Assembly: GCA_036897445.1 (NCBI GenBank)
Contig: JAYMTL010000027.1
Location: 96,778-160,777, forward strand
DNA from: Pelargonium tetragonum
Lineage: Eukaryota; Streptophyta; Magnoliopsida; Geraniales; Geraniaceae
Length of the DNA: 64,000 nt
Direction of reading: 5' to 3'
In this document: positions 12,107-25,442 of the stretch, in pieces
Layout of the letters: each line of letters starts with the position of its first letter
Position numbering within the stretch: position 1 is the first letter of the stretch
Notes under the pieces: model-generated
The model's input: only the letters and a program-made list of their open reading frames with translations
Database searches by the model: none
What the model was told of the DNA's origin: nothing
Made by a program: the position numbers and the translations under genes

Positions 12107-14407
12107 CTAGTATGGATCTCCTTCTTTTTAAAATTTTTCTTTTTAGCAGGGTAAGGACCCTTTCTATTTTTTGATTGACTAATTATATACCACACTCGAA
12201 TAGCTTTTAGCTCTTTATCAAGATTTAAAACTAAGTTTGGGTTTCCAAGTAATTCTTTACTTTTTATTTCATTTCTATATTTTTATATATAATAATCTAG
12301 CGGGTCTGCCCCTGATTTTAGAGTCAAAATCTGAGTGGGTGCAAAAAAAATTCTAACTGACATTAAACTACTAGATGTTTAAGGATAAGCCGAAAAGTTA
12401 TGAATTCGTTTTAAGTTAAGAGAGTATCCAAATTGAGTTTAGATTATAAGGTATCCTGTTTCAGCCTTTGAGTAAGGGTAATGTACTAGCAGGGAAAAAC
12501 TTCAATTTTAGCTTTATACTTTCAGAAAAGTAGGTTGCTTCTTAATCCCTTGGAAGGAAAAGAAACTTCTCAAGATTCGGAAACTAAGTACCTCTTAGTA
12601 ACACCGTGTAGGAACTGCTTAAGCAGAATACGAGTCTGATTTTAAGTATACTTAAATAAGCGTTTGCCTTTCATTTCGAAAGACTTTAGAGTATACTGCC
12701 ATTACATTTCAGGGAACCTATAGGCGCAAGGGTAGGTACGTCATTGATCAAGGGTTCTATCTCTTAGAAGTAGTTGCATACTTATTAAGACTGATTTGAA
12801 CCCTTAACAACCCAGCAAGGAGTACTCTGTTTTAACTGATCAGGAGATCTTATAATTATAAGTAAGCACACCCTTTTTATAATAATTTATTTAAATCCGG
12901 TTTAAGAGCAGGATAGAACTTTTTATAAAGAAAGTGGACCTTATATTATAGTTGCATCCTGTTCATAAGAAGCTTTATTATATTTAGATCCTATAGATAC
13001 TTATCCTCAGTATTATACCCAGGCGCCCTCCTTATAAATATTCAAATAATCCATACTTATGAGTATAGGAGCTTTTTTCTTTTATGAGAAACAAATAAAC
13101 AGCTATCATCTGTAAGAGTTTAACATAATAATAGAAGCACCCTTAACGGGATATAAAAACGAGTCCTATAGCCATTTTAATAAGGACCTTGGGCGGTAAG
13201 TAGAGTCTATGTCGAATTCACTATGAGATTCTCGGCTCTAAAAATGAAGGGTCTTTTTTTAAGTCTAAGTCATAGGGTTTACGTTAAGAGTTTAGCTTTG
13301 GCTCGGTTCCTTTATTTAGTTTTCATTATTCTAAGAAAAAAGAATTGCCCCAGCACGAAAAGAGGTGTACTAAGGGTAGGTTTATACTTTAACTGGATTG
13401 AACCCCCGTTTTCTGGTCTATGTTTCGGTACCTTTAAAGACTACACGAATTTCATTCTAGGGAATTCCTTGTGGACCCTCTTATATATTCTAAAGAATCC
13501 CAAGCTTGCTGGGTCTGTTAGGAGCTTTATGTGTATGTGGAAAGACTAGAGTAAATCTAGTAAAAAGAGGAGGAAGAATAATTAGATGTATTTTGACTTT
13601 TAGCACTGTTGAGTAAAAGAGCCCTCTTTAAAGGATGGCAAATTGCATTTCTTTTTTATATCTTTCGTTGTTCTAGGACTATCCCTAAGCGTTTACCACG
13701 AAAGTTGAAAAGAAGATTTTAATCCATAAAGGAAGGATTTCTTACTCTAGTTTTAAGGGCCACCTTTCTTTAGTATAGCTTAGCCCCTCTTAGGAATTAC
13801 TAAATGTAGTAATAAAGAGTCCCGAAAGACCCCCTTTACTGAACTTTGTTTCAGTTTGTTTTGCTAATTAAGGATAAAGAAAGCGAGGAATCGAGTGTAA
13901 TCCATAGCCTTTTTTGGATAGGTTTCTTAAAAAGGACTCCTTATAGTTCACGGAAATAGTTAAACAAAAAGGGGGATATAAGACTTAAACAAGATTTCTC
14001 AAGGACTTTTCGAAGTTTTAGGGAACAATCCTTATATATCTGGTATTGTCATTTGTACTTTACGAGTGACCTCAAGGAGTTTTTGGAAGTGCCGTTATAG
14101 GCTTGCATGCAATTATTATTACTTTTTAATATAAAAACGAAACCTGTTATAAAAATACTAAATCCTATTTTGTTACCCTAAATTACCATATTTACTAAAT
14201 CTGTTTACTCGAGACATTGTACCGAAATACGAGTAAGGGAATCTTCTCCTTGATTAGCACACAAAAGCACAAACTTACATTCAATAAATTAGGAAAACCT
14301 ACCCGAAGAGTCCATTAAGGTATACTTCTCCAACAAACAACCTTCTTTAATGAAATTACTGACTTCGAAACTCTTGGCAAAGAAGCTAGACCCAAAAAAA
14401 GGAGTAG

Positions 14408-14629
14408 GCTCGACTACACTTGAAGACAAAAAGGAAAACTGCCAACCTTAACTTTACGAAACTCAAACTTGTAAGAGCAAGAATTATTAAAGCCCAAGAA
14501 CTACCACTTAAATTGAGCTAATATGATCATTAAGGAAGGGGGAGAGGATCTCTAGAACTCCAAATTGCTGTAGAAAAACTAAGACTTAAGCTACCTACTA
14601 AAGTAGACATCTCCTTAAAACTCCTCCTT
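14408..14629 (+). other. Broken Lys/Leu-rich reading frame
   Basis: One reading frame runs through this segment with only two closely spaced TAA stops (14519 and 14531). The first part (37 codons) contains KTKRKTANLNFTKLKLVRAR and the second (32 codons) contains LELQIAVEKLRLKLPTKVD. The charged, alternating composition is unlike the Phe/Tyr/Leu-rich chance frames elsewhere, so this could be a decayed coding fragment. I do not recognise a family. Local A-richness alone could also produce it. Confidence 0.2.
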
Positions 14630-15184
14630 TAGGCTTGCTTGTAGTATACTCCATTTAAAGAATTCGACCTAATTAGTAAAAATATAAAGGACTCTAAAAG
14701 GTCTGAGGTAAGTATTACGGTACGTTACTCCATTCACTGTATCAATTTGAAATTAACTATATAAGAAATCCTGAAAGAATCCCTTGCTTTTTAGGAAAGA
14801 GGAAAAAGAGAGTCCTCCTATTTTGTTGTAAACTCTTTTTACTAGCTTCCCATGTGAGATACAGTTAACAGCGATAGCAATCCCTTTTCTTAGATTAAAA
14901 ACCCAGTTCCTAGATTCCAAGCTTACAATTTAAGATAAGAAAGCTAAAATCGATAATAGAGGAGTTAATAAATAGGGTAGTAGAAAACCCAGTACTAAAG
15001 TCTCTTAATTAAAACGTGAGCGAAGCTTTAGCTTTTGGAAGTGGTAAGCATTAGGTAAGAATTGCATCCTTAATATTTAAAAAAAGTACTTCTATTTAGG
15101 ATATTGAAGACTTTTAACCGGCATTTTAAACATCCTGACTTGTATCCTTTTTCAATATAGTTTAAAGCAAGTCTTGTCATTTTG

Positions 15185-15252
15185 TAAAGTATAGCCAAGT
15201 GGTAAAGCGCGAATTTGATCGGCATGCAAAAGTTCGAGCCGCTTGATTACAA
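15185..15252 (+). pseudogene. trnQ-like tRNA remnant
   Basis: The word TATAGCCAAGTGGTAA (15190-15205) matches the start and D-arm of plant mitochondrial trnQ(UUG), and GGCATGCAAAAGTTCGAGCC (15221-15240) matches its variable and T-arm region with few changes. A TTG lies in the place of the anticodon. The acceptor halves (TAAAGTA and GATTACA) do not pair, and the T-stem keeps about three of five pairs, so it is probably non-functional. Assignment rests on recalled plant trnQ sequence, not on a search. Confidence 0.5.
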
Positions 15253-15989
15253 AGATTGTTGATCACATATTAGATCCCTACTTTCATTCTATTGGTTTAG
15301 TAAAACTAGACCTAATAAAAATGTAAAAAAGCTCAAAATAAACTAAAACACCTATCCCTAAATTTTTAGTATAAGCTAAAGACAAAAAACTAGTAAGGAA
15401 TAATCCTAAATTTTATAGGACATACAAGCATCCCGCGAGCGAGAAAGCTATGCTCAGATAAGCCCCATTTCTTTTTATTTTCTACAATCCCCACTCATAA
15501 GTGTTTACAAACTTCAAATTTTTAGCAAATGGAATTTAGGATTAAAAAAAGTGAGTTATGAGTCAATTATTTATAACGAATTTCGAAGGTTCAAATCGAG
15601 CCTAAATGCTTAGGAACACTGAATATAAAGTTTTGCTATTTAAGTAAGATTTCCCCTGGTAGCGGCGCAAATGATATATCCTAAAGATTAAAACCTAGTA
15701 CTAGTCCAAGCAAACGCACTCAAATATTAGACTTTTTTCATTTTCAAAGTTTAGCCCCTTCTAGCCAGTTCCTATGTCAAAAAGACTCCAATCCTACAAT
15801 TTTCGTAGAATTCCTTTAAAGCACTCGTAGAAAATCTTTTCTATTAGTTTAGTTCATTTAGAAGGATTGCCAGGACACACGACGTATAATTTTAAAGTTA
15901 CTTCACAAGTGATAACCTTACTCTAAGGTAGTCCAGAATAGATAACTTCATTTCTTAGTAAGGATAGATAGCTACAGAAAAACTAGATA

Positions 15990-16011
15990 AATTAGAACTG
16001 CAGTTCTAATT
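15990..16011. repeat. Perfect 22-bp palindrome
   Basis: AATTAGAACTG is followed directly by its reverse complement CAGTTCTAATT. The palindrome has mixed base composition and no loop, so chance occurrence in 64 kb is unlikely by rough estimate. It could be a cruciform site, a dimeric protein binding site or a remnant of a palindromic repeat. No gene is adjacent. Confidence 0.8.
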
Positions 16012-17938
16012 AGTTCAAAATCTTTCATTAGGTAACTCGTAGAATTATCTAGAGCTTTAATTTCTTGTCATAGCTAAAGCAAAGTCTCATATATAAAGGT
16101 TAAGCCAGATAAGTGTAGTAATAGGTTTCCATAAACTTGTGTCATACAAAGCTCTCTTTTTTTAATCTTCGAGTATTCCCCATTCCTTATTATTTATATG
16201 AATATATAGCAGATTTCCAGTATTATTCTTCCTTATCTTAGTGTAAAAGTAAAATGCAGGGTTTTTTAGAGAAATAAAACGGAGTCTAATTTAAAAGTAC
16301 AGCAAGGGTTCAAAAGGTCTCGGTCTAATTGCATCTTTTGTTTATACATGTCCGCGCAGGAATTTAAATATCACAACAACCCATCTAGTTGTAACTCTGT
16401 AAATTAAGAAAGTGTAAAAGGGCTAAAGTTACTATCTAGAATATCTTTTATTACCTGTTTAGATACCAAGGGGCCCCTCTCTCAGAATCTACATTTACTA
16501 CTTTCACTCTTAGCTTATACATTGAGAACGGATATTCCTGAGTTTTTCCTTAGCGCTTTTCTGGTCTCTGAAGTCTGTAGGGAAAGAGGGAATTCACGGA
16601 AACAGAAAAAGATATAAGTAAGAAGAGTCCGTCATCTCCAATCAACTTTGTTGATTTTAAGCGGTGGAGTTCTATATTAGTTCTTATTTGTTGAGTATAT
16701 ACCTATATTTTTTATTTCTTTATTACTCTTGATAGGGACTTCCTTTGAATATTAGCATAGTAAATACAGAAAACTCACAACATTAACTAGCATTTTCCGA
16801 GCAAGGACTTTAACTTGTAAATCGTAAGTTAAAGAAAATAAAAACCCTTGACTTTAAAAAATTTTTTTTAGCAGACGCTTATTTTTATAGTTCCAAGATT
16901 ATAGCTAGATCCAACAATCAAGAGCTCCTCGCTTGAAAAAAGGAGTGTAAAATCTACCAGTCAGCGTCTAAGAATCCCTTGTACGAAAAGATAATTAAGG
17001 TCAAACTCTATTATTGCAGTAAAAAACCCCACCTGGGCGAGCTAATTCATGTTTTAGTGCACGTAAATTGCCTTAGAGTATTGGTATTCCTATAAAAATC
17101 TATCTTTGTTGTCTTGAGTCCTTTTTATTGAAAGGAGATAAAGACAAGAAAAGTGTAGATATAGAGCTCAAGGGTTTTCCCTTTTGTCATTTCTCTAAAA
17201 AACTTAACTAGAAAGATAAGGAATTTCTTAATCCTAATAATAAATATTAGGGAAGGTTAAGCATCTAATAAAAGAAAAGGAGTTCCCCATGGGGCTACCT
17301 AATTTGCTTGTATTTATGAAGTTCTAATAGGTATCTCTATAGAAAGAGGTTAGTAGTTTCTCTGGGATTCCTGCAGGGAGAGGTTTCCGGTTTTGTAACT
17401 AGAGTGGTCAAAGTAGAATTTGTTGGTAACTTTCTTACTATGTTAAGGAATTTTGACTAGGTTTTGTAGGATATTTTAGTGCTCAATATGGGCTAACAAG
17501 TCTTATATATTTCTAGTTTTTGAGCCTTAAGAGGAATAGGAGAGCGTAAGATAATAAAGAAAATTTTGGAGTAAAGCTAGCAAAGTCGGGGTAAAGGGGA
17601 AAACCAAAGTAAAGAAGGAGGCAGAGGTTCTCCTTTTCGAATATGGTAGAGAAAATTTGAATTACAGGATCGAGCTCTGTAATTTTATATACTAAATCTC
17701 TGAATTTCCTTATGGATTTAATCGTCGCTTAGAATAAAGGAATCCTAGTGGAGGTGGTCTTTTACTTTCTTTTTTAGATGTGTCATAATAACCACAATAA
17801 ATAGTGGTAAATAGAACCGAAGGCGTGTACGTGTAATAGGTTTTCTAGGTCTTAGCTTAAAAAGCCATGTAAGAAAATTTCGGTGTATGAAAGTGTATAG
17901 TATATAAGAATAAGAATTGTAAAAGCAAGATCTCGTAT

Positions 17939-17957
17939 ATTCTAAACGTGGAAATAT
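17939..17957 (+). repeat. Dispersed repeat, copy 2 (pair with 8763)
   Basis: ATTCTAAACGTGGAAATAT matches 8763-8781 in 18 of 19 positions, again preceded by TCGTATA. The AT-rich flanks beyond that are not clearly related. Confidence 0.55.
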
Positions 17958-18164
17958 AATACCGGGATACTCCTACTTGACTTTTTTATGATCTATATTC
18001 TTTTCAAAGCAAAGTTGGTGTTGCTAACACTAGTTATCTAGTTAGAAGTTGAGAAACCCGGCTTTTAATAAATTGTTATATCTTGTTCTTGTGAAGTTTG
18101 AAAAAGGAAACTCCCGCTTTCGAGTTTAATAGGTTTGACGGGATACGGGCTTCTTTTAATTAAC

Positions 18165-18236
18165 ATGGAAAGAAACAAAGGGATCCCAGTTATAGCTCAT
18201 AAGACTCCTAAGAAAGTTCTATTTTATGGTAAGTGA
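18165..18236 (+). other. Lysine-rich island, 23-codon frame
   Basis: An ATG-initiated frame of 23 codons ends at TGA 18234 and contains GIPVIAHKTPKKVLFYGK. The segment VIAHKTPKK aligns with IIAKKTPKR at 39.36 kb and VIAAKTHKK at 41.69 kb. At DNA level, 18192-18213 matches the minus strand of 39363-39384 in 20 of 22 bases, and 18189-18218 matches the minus strand of 41674-41703 in about 24 of 30. It also contains one exact CTCNTAAGAA word at 18205. It is best read as a short decayed copy of a repeated basic ORF; it is too short to call a gene. Confidence 0.45.
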
Positions 18237-21200
18237 GGAAAGATACTTGGAAGGCATATCTAACGGTATACTGGAAACCTTTTAATAGAAAAGGGAGTTT
18301 TTAAATCAAATTGAGGCTGTAATTCTGTACAAGGACTGTGGAAAGGAAAACACCCTTAGATGCTATAGCAGAGCCTCCGTTTGGTTAGATAATATAGACA
18401 AAAAGACTTTATTTATTATTTTCTTTTTATATAGGGCAGTTAATCTAAAAAGCAAGGTGATCCACAAAAAAGGGGTTCCTGCTGTTATATGCCTTAACTA
18501 AGCATCAACTTATTATAACAAGTAACCAGAATACTACAACTGCACTTTGAAAAAGTCTCTTTAAAAGTTTTAAACCCCTCCTCAATATTATAAAGTATTT
18601 AAAGAATAGGGGACAATTCTTGTATGTGTTCTTTATCAATTACTTGCAGGGTAGAGAAAAATTTTCTTTAATTCCCAACTACCTTAACCCGATCTGTTCA
18701 AAAACCCTTCTTAATCTGCCAAGGACAAGCCGTTCATGATCTAAAAAATAGCTAGAATTGAAAATCCGGGTAGTACCCCTGAGACCCAGCTAACTTGTAA
18801 ACTGACTTCTGATTTGACCCATGTTTTGCCTACCCACGGGGAGTTTGATAATTGTATAAAAGAGTTACTTGTTTTTTTAGTATCCTGCTTTTGTATTATG
18901 TAACCTCAAGAATTTCCTATTGCTCTAACAAGCAGGCTCTAACTAACGAGAGTTTTTTTGCCATAAATATATTCTAGCTCCCAGGATAAGGAGGCTCCTA
19001 TGTACTTCCAGCCAAGGCCATTCCTCAAACGGACTTCTGTAAATTTAGGGAGTATTCCTTATTATAAAAGTCTTTATAAGTACGTAACTTTCGAGAAAAT
19101 ACAATAAATAATGCGTGCCCTACTTATCAACTATTGCTAGAAATGAAAGATAGTTTTTATTCTATTCAAATTTCTTATTTTTTACCCCCCTCTTAAAAAA
19201 GCTATCTTAATCCCAAGCCTATACATACAAGTGGATGCTTTTTTTCTCTCTCTATCGAAGCGCCCCACGAGAAAGATTTTTACAGGATTCCCTTTAGATT
19301 TTATATAATATAATGGATAAAACCATCCGGAAATAGGCAAGTCTGCTACTCTTAAGAGCCCCTTATTCACGTTGAGTGGTCTTTTTTCTTTTATTTGGAA
19401 ATCCGGGTAACTAGATTGAACTCTTATGAAAGTCCAAACAGGGGGAATACTACAACGACCGTATAAACTATAAACTGGATTTACTTTTCTCTACCCTAAG
19501 ATTATAAAGATATAAAGACTAGCACTTTAGTAGGAGACTTTTTTTGTTGGATAGTAATGCGAGAACTAAGGACTAATTCGTATCCGCTGGAGGACTTTAG
19601 GGCTTGTATAATTGTTTAGATTCTAGAGTACTTTTTATCTGGGCAAGAATAAAGTTTATATGTTATGTGTCCTAAAAACTCTCAAAATAAGGCTAAAAAT
19701 AATTAATTAAAGGAAGAAGCCCCACTCTTTTCATTTCAAAGGTATTGCCCGCCCTGCTAAATAGAACTTTTTTTACAGATGTCAAATCTTTCCTTATATT
19801 AGAGCGATAACTTGAGTCACTGGACAAAGGCAAAAAAAGTAAATAGATGTTTATACATAAATCTAGGAGACTCTGATTTGTGTCTTAGTGTTAGCCTTAT
19901 CAGTTTGAGACGATACAATAATATCTTACTACTATAGTTGTTCAAAAACCAAGTGAAATTCAAAACGGAAACTGTTACTATTATAAATAGAGAAATTACA
20001 AAAGTAAGGGAATAAGGGCTATTTTTAGGTGATATATATATCCTGTATCGCATAGTATTTATTGTATTGATATCAAGAACCCTCGTGGGATATATAATAG
20101 GCATTATAACGTCTCTCCAATACTTTCTCTATAGCTTCAATCTTTTTAACATATTGGTGATATAGTGGCTTAGTATTAGAATATTTCTTCTACCTTAGAA
20201 GGACGTACTTTATTGGAGCTCCTTGGAATAATACCAACAAGTTCTGTTTTTGTAGTATTCCGCATAAAGTGCTTCTATCTCGCTATATGTAGAGATACCT
20301 AATATAATAGAGCCTTTCTTATAATAAAGTAATTAACTGTTAAAATAAAGAATACCTTAAAATCTCAGATTTACAAGAAATAAGCAAAAAAGTAATATTA
20401 CGCACTTAACTTAAGGCATATCCAGAAATACGAAAGAAAACTTACCCGCTTTTAACTAAAGTCGATGACTTTTATTTAATGCTTTAGCTTCCTCCGCAAC
20501 AAAAAGCTCCTGCCTTGCTTAGCAGGGCTTCCTATCCCTAACCCAAAGGGAATCCTTGTGCAAAACTCAACAGGGGAATTTTTTGAAAATGTAGAATCAT
20601 ACACGAAAGGGGCCCGAGAATCAGGTTTAGCACAGCTACTCTTAGAAGTTCTATTTTAAAAAGATAAACTACCAAGTACTTGATTAAGTTTTGCCCCTAT
20701 TCTCCATTCCTAAGACTTTTGGAGACTTTGATAAGCTGCGATTTTGCACACATATCCCTTTATAGGTAAATCAAAAATTCGTAACCTACTTACTTTTGAG
20801 TTAAAAAACTAAAGAACCCTGCGTCTTAAAGTCTCTTTATTTTAGCGACTAGTTTTTATTATTTACTGTACTTGAAAAAAGACTTAAACTTATGTGCTTT
20901 ACCCAAAGGGATACGCGCTAAACTAAGGGGCTTCAGTAACTCCTAGGTTGGCTTTTTAATTAGAGTTCCTTAGAGGAATACACTAACCTTCAAAAAGAGA
21001 GGGGTGCTTTGAAGGTGTGACCCTCTTGAAAAAGGCACTTTATCTGGATAGTAATAGGAATTTCTTAGTCAAATCCTAAAAGGTTTCCTAATGTTAGCAA
21101 TAAAGCAGGGATAATGCTCACAATTCCTTATACAAAAGTTTTGGACTATTTCCTAGAACCAAAGGGTCTTGCTTACTCTTTATCCAATATCTATTATGTT

Positions 21201-24200
21201 GACTTGGGGCTTAATGTATGCGTATAAAATCGGGGCAGACTTCTTAGTCTTTAAAATGTGTTAACACTTTACTCTATTCCTTTTTTGTATAATATGGATT
21301 TACACGGCAAGCCGACTGCGGGTGTCTAAGCGGGCAATAAAGCGGATTCGAGTCTCAAATTGCAAAAATCTAGTACTAAAACTAAAACATATAGCGGGAA
21401 ACCTATCTCGAAATTAATATCATAGGGGATCCCCACGGCTTGAACTTTTACACTTAGTTTGCGAGGACTTAGTCTAAAACTCTTATTTGTAACTTACTTT
21501 GGTATATCCTTGGCCGGAAAGGAAAAGACTTTTTTTAAGATTTAGAGGAGCTCCAAATAAGGTCTTAAAACCTTTTCTATTACCATAAAACTCTATACAA
21601 CCCAGCAAAACCTATAGAGAGTCAACAGCTCCTTTTCCAAAAAGAACGTAGGAGTTAATCAAATCTTAGTTAGAGGTTAAAAAAAGAAAATACCAATTTC
21701 TCCTAAACTCTCGTACAAAGTACTTTTCTAAAAGATTTGAGAGAGGCTTTAGTTTTCTGGATAAGGCTTTTTAAAATATCAACTCAGTAATTTTCATTTT
21801 TGGATCCTAGTAGATTAAAGCGTCCTAGCTATACCCCTATTTTTTCATTCCTCAACTGCTAATAATGACCCTTGACTTAACTATAGGAATTCTTCCTAAT
21901 ACTCAACTTTCACAAAAAGGGAAATTCTTCTTTTTCACAGTGTCATGTTTTAGCGTTTGTGGAAACTAAAAAAAGTACTACTTCACTCTAATCGCCAATA
22001 TTAATAAAAAAGAAAACACTGGTATTATAGTCTCCTACTAACCCTTACTAAAAACAAAAAGGGGCCTAGTTCCCTCAAGAGCAACTCCATTCTTAAGTGT
22101 TCAGGTTAAGTGTCTGTATATATCTAAGGCTTTTTCTTTGTATAATAGAAAAGCCCGGCTTAGGCTTGAGATATTTTACGCAACCCATGTGATTAAGCCA
22201 TCTAAATTATGAGCGAATATTTAACGAATTAACTAATAAACTAAACTTGCAAAGATTCTAGTTACTTTTTTATGATAGCCAAGCACCTATATTTAAATAT
22301 ATAAACCCTTATGCTAGTTGTCTTATGAAACCCGAAAGGGGAACACAATATAGAGTCTAGGTTAGGCTGCTCAATAGTTTAACAAATGCAAATTAGGAGT
22401 TAAAATGCGTTGTAACATTAAAAGTACTTTTTATAATAACTCGATAGATGCTATATCCGAGTTTTTGCCCTTTTGCAGTTGTTAGTTCCTTTAAAGCGCA
22501 TGATTTGTAGTAAATTGTATTACTAATGAATAGATTTGGATACGAGGCCGGGGAATTTAGTTAACAAAAGTGTACTCTGAAGCTGGGAAGTAGAAAGCTC
22601 CCTTTTTTATCTTACCAAGCGTTTCTATTAAAGTTGAAAAATTTTGGAAGTTAAGGACTTTGCGATTTGAACCTTAGGATATACTGCAATTCCTTTTCTA
22701 AGAGTACCTTTTTTTTATTTAAATTTGCTCGAGAGGGAATCTATAAGGATTCTCTATAATGAAATATAGGTCAATAAATAGGGCTTCCATATAGCTCTAA
22801 GCTTTAATTAACTCAAAAGTGTGGTAACAAAATTGAGATTGACTTCTTGGAAAAATAACAAGTATTCGCGGATTTTAGACTAAGGACTCCTACTTTAGTA
22901 GTTACTCGCTAAAAGGCTTGCATGAACGAACAGAAAGGTGTACTTTTGCAAACAAACTTAAACTTTTTAGTAAAAGCTAATTTTGTGAAATATTAATGAA
23001 TATTAAAGACTCTTGTATCATGTAGGATGCCTCTTTTGATCCTTCTAAATTTGACATTTAGCTCTATGTAATACCTTGAGTATTTGTTGCTGGACAATAA
23101 TCAAGGAAGGGGGTTGGTCCATGGCCTTACCGCTTGTTATAGATTAGGAAGAGAAATACCTAGTAAAAAGCTTTTGACATAGATCAGTTATTCATTTCTA
23201 TTGATGAGGGTTAGCCCTGCAACAGGGTTTGTTTCTTAAAAGACCCTGCTTTTGAAATCCGGTACAGGTAAAGAAGTGGGCCTGGGTTTCCTTTGTTTTA
23301 TACTATTTGCTATGATATGAGATTAGGTCCTCGGAGATTCCACCTTATCCGCAGTAGCTATATTGTATTGTTTAAAAGGCTTTTTATGGAATCAAAGCTC
23401 TCTCTTTAATACTTTTTATTTTACAGAAGCTAATAGGCTTCCCGCTATACTATAAAGTAACCCTGAAATACAAGCTTTTTAGGATGCTTTTGTCAGTTAC
23501 CCCGTATCGGCGCATATATATATCTAAGTTTAAAGCTACCCGCCTCACGGGCTTACTCCTTAAACTCTTTTTCGAGATTTTAGTATTACTAAAAATCTCC
23601 AAGAAGAATCTAAACCTTCGACTTCTACACTATTCTAGACTGGGGGAGCCCCCTTATTATATAATAGGCTCAACATTTCGTTATATTTAATTTAGAGAAT
23701 AAGAAGCCCTTTACAAAGATACTGACACAAAATTCCTTCGAAAATAACTAGATTTGCACAAAAAAACTTAGAAGCATATGTAATAAATAAAAAAGGAATC
23801 CTATAAAAAGGTTAAAAGGGTTTTATATCCTGTTTCTTGTCGCTATAGGTTTTATACCTTTCACCCCTCTTCCTTAAGCTGTTTTCTTTCCGCGAAGTTC
23901 CGGTAGTTCGTGAGAACTTTACCTATCTTATACTTATGACGGGAGGGATACTCCCCTTACAGCAAAAATGGAATTGAATTTCTTACTTTTGTCAGAATGC
24001 TTTGAATGAATAAATTCTAAAACCAGAGAGAAAATATCGGGCTCCTGACTTCGCCGAGATAAACAAAGTGAAAGATTTGCTTGGAGATTTGGAGATAGAG
24101 CTTCAGTATGAAGATGAAGAGTTATAGTAGCCGAAGAGAGTTGCCTATTTCCGTGTTTAGTACAACATCTATTTTTTCAGAAAAGAAGTATATGAAAAAA

Positions 24201-24247
24201 GAGCTTATATTTAAACGTCAGTAGCTTTTGTCTTCTTTTGTTAAAAA

Positions 24248-24308
24248 ACTTTTACCCGATTCGAACCTTTGCACGGCATTATCTTTCTTGGTTGCTATAA
24301 CTATAAAA
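24248..24308 (-). pseudogene. trnQ-like tRNA remnant
   Basis: On the minus strand TGCAAAGGTTCGAATC (24258-24273) is identical to the variable/T-arm region of plant trnQ as I recall it. Upstream there is a weaker TATAGCAACCAAG word where the D-arm would be. The spacing between the arms is short and the T-stem (AAAGG against the following GGGTA) does not pair, so the gene is broken. Confidence 0.4.
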
Positions 24309-25160
24309 AGAACTTTTATTAAATAATCCATAGCTCCGGATTTCTTGGGTATTGCTATCATAATTCGTCTCTTAACTCGGGGGGCTATACCAAGATTAAC
24401 TTGTAGCTAAGTGTTCTTCATGCCTTAGGGATTGCTCTTTCTAAATAAACGAGAAAAATTAGGTTAGTAGTACCCAATAAGTTTGATATAATCATAAACT
24501 TTTTACCTGAAGCAAGTTAAAAGAACTTTAGGTTTGGTTAAAACTAAAGAGGCACTCTTTTAGACTTTTAAGAGAACGCGCCCTCTCAGCAGGCTTGTAA
24601 GTCAAGTTTAGGGGTTCTATAATGAGTTCAAATTAGTACAAAGGCCCCTAAAAGCCTTATGGAATATGTCTTTAGGCTTTAACCAAAGTAAGTTTTTCAA
24701 GAGTCTCCTTATTGTAGTACTAAAAGTTTTTTGGCTTCTACTCTAATTCTCCAAAGGACCAGCTCTCTAGACAAGTATATAGCTTGAGGAACCCTATCCA
24801 GGTAAGGTGTTAGCCCCCGGTTTTCTAGGTTTCCAAAAGATAGATAATGTAATAATTCATTCTTTAAATCGAGTTTCTTTTCTAAGGCTTTAGGTATTTG
24901 GGGTAGTCTCTAAGTCTAAAAGGAGGTTTTTCAAGATAGGGCCTTATGAACCTTAAAAGCACAAGAAATGGACTATACTTTATATATATATATTTCTTGA
25001 CTATATCTCTTTTAAAAGAAAGACCTTATATGAATTTTCTTTCTAAACGGAATGCCCTAAACGGGCCTCTTTCTAAGAAAAAGAAGGTTTTATGTTCTGC
25101 TTGTTTTAGGAGTATCCGGGTCTAGGACAGTAAATAGAAAAAAGATGTTAAGAGGAGGTT

Positions 25161-25185
25161 GTCTACTTGTGTTCCTTTGTTTCCA
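25161..25185 (+). repeat. Dispersed repeat (pair with 39583)
   Basis: The word running from GTCTACTTGT to TTTGTTTCCA recurs at 39583 with a small internal insertion. This copy lies about 280 bp upstream of the lysine-rich island at 25443; the other lies next to the island at 39.3 kb but in opposite relative orientation. Confidence 0.45.
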
Positions 25186-25442
25186 GGTTTACAATTCTAA
25201 AGTAAAGAGCTAAAGTCATTTGTTTGCTGTAAGGTGCTCGTGCAGAACTAAAGTACTAAAATTTATAGAGGTAAGGGCTCCCTTGGTATACAACTACAGG
25301 GTATCTAAACTCATTCATAATAAAGGAAAGCTTTTTTAAGAACTTCGGGATTCTTCTATTCAACCCATACCCAAAATCTATAAACACTCTTTTCTAAAAC
25401 TTTTATTTCATTCTATTTGGTAAGGTTTTCCTAGGCATAGGG

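Larger units (their letters stand above)
12107..25442. other. Gene-free spacer downstream of nad4L
   Basis: No functional gene is recognisable here. The longest open frame (13223-13549 on +, 108 codons) is about what chance allows and resembles no known family. The stretch contains a lysine/leucine-rich broken frame at 14408-14629, a trnQ-like remnant at 15185, a 22-bp palindrome at 15990, a small member of the lysine-rich island family at 18165, a second trnQ-like remnant at 24248, GGGCCC clusters at 16471 and 20610, and repeat words at 17939 and 25161. The rest shows no structure I can name. Confidence 0.65.

Noticed and set aside
13223-13549. 108-codon ORF on the + strand downstream of nad4L
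   Set aside because: At this base composition one or two frames of this length are expected in 64 kb. The product has no recognisable motif or family likeness and shares no words with the islands.
15581-15605. GGTTCAAATCGAGCC as a tRNA T-arm
   Set aside because: The stem does not pair and no other tRNA arm lies upstream.
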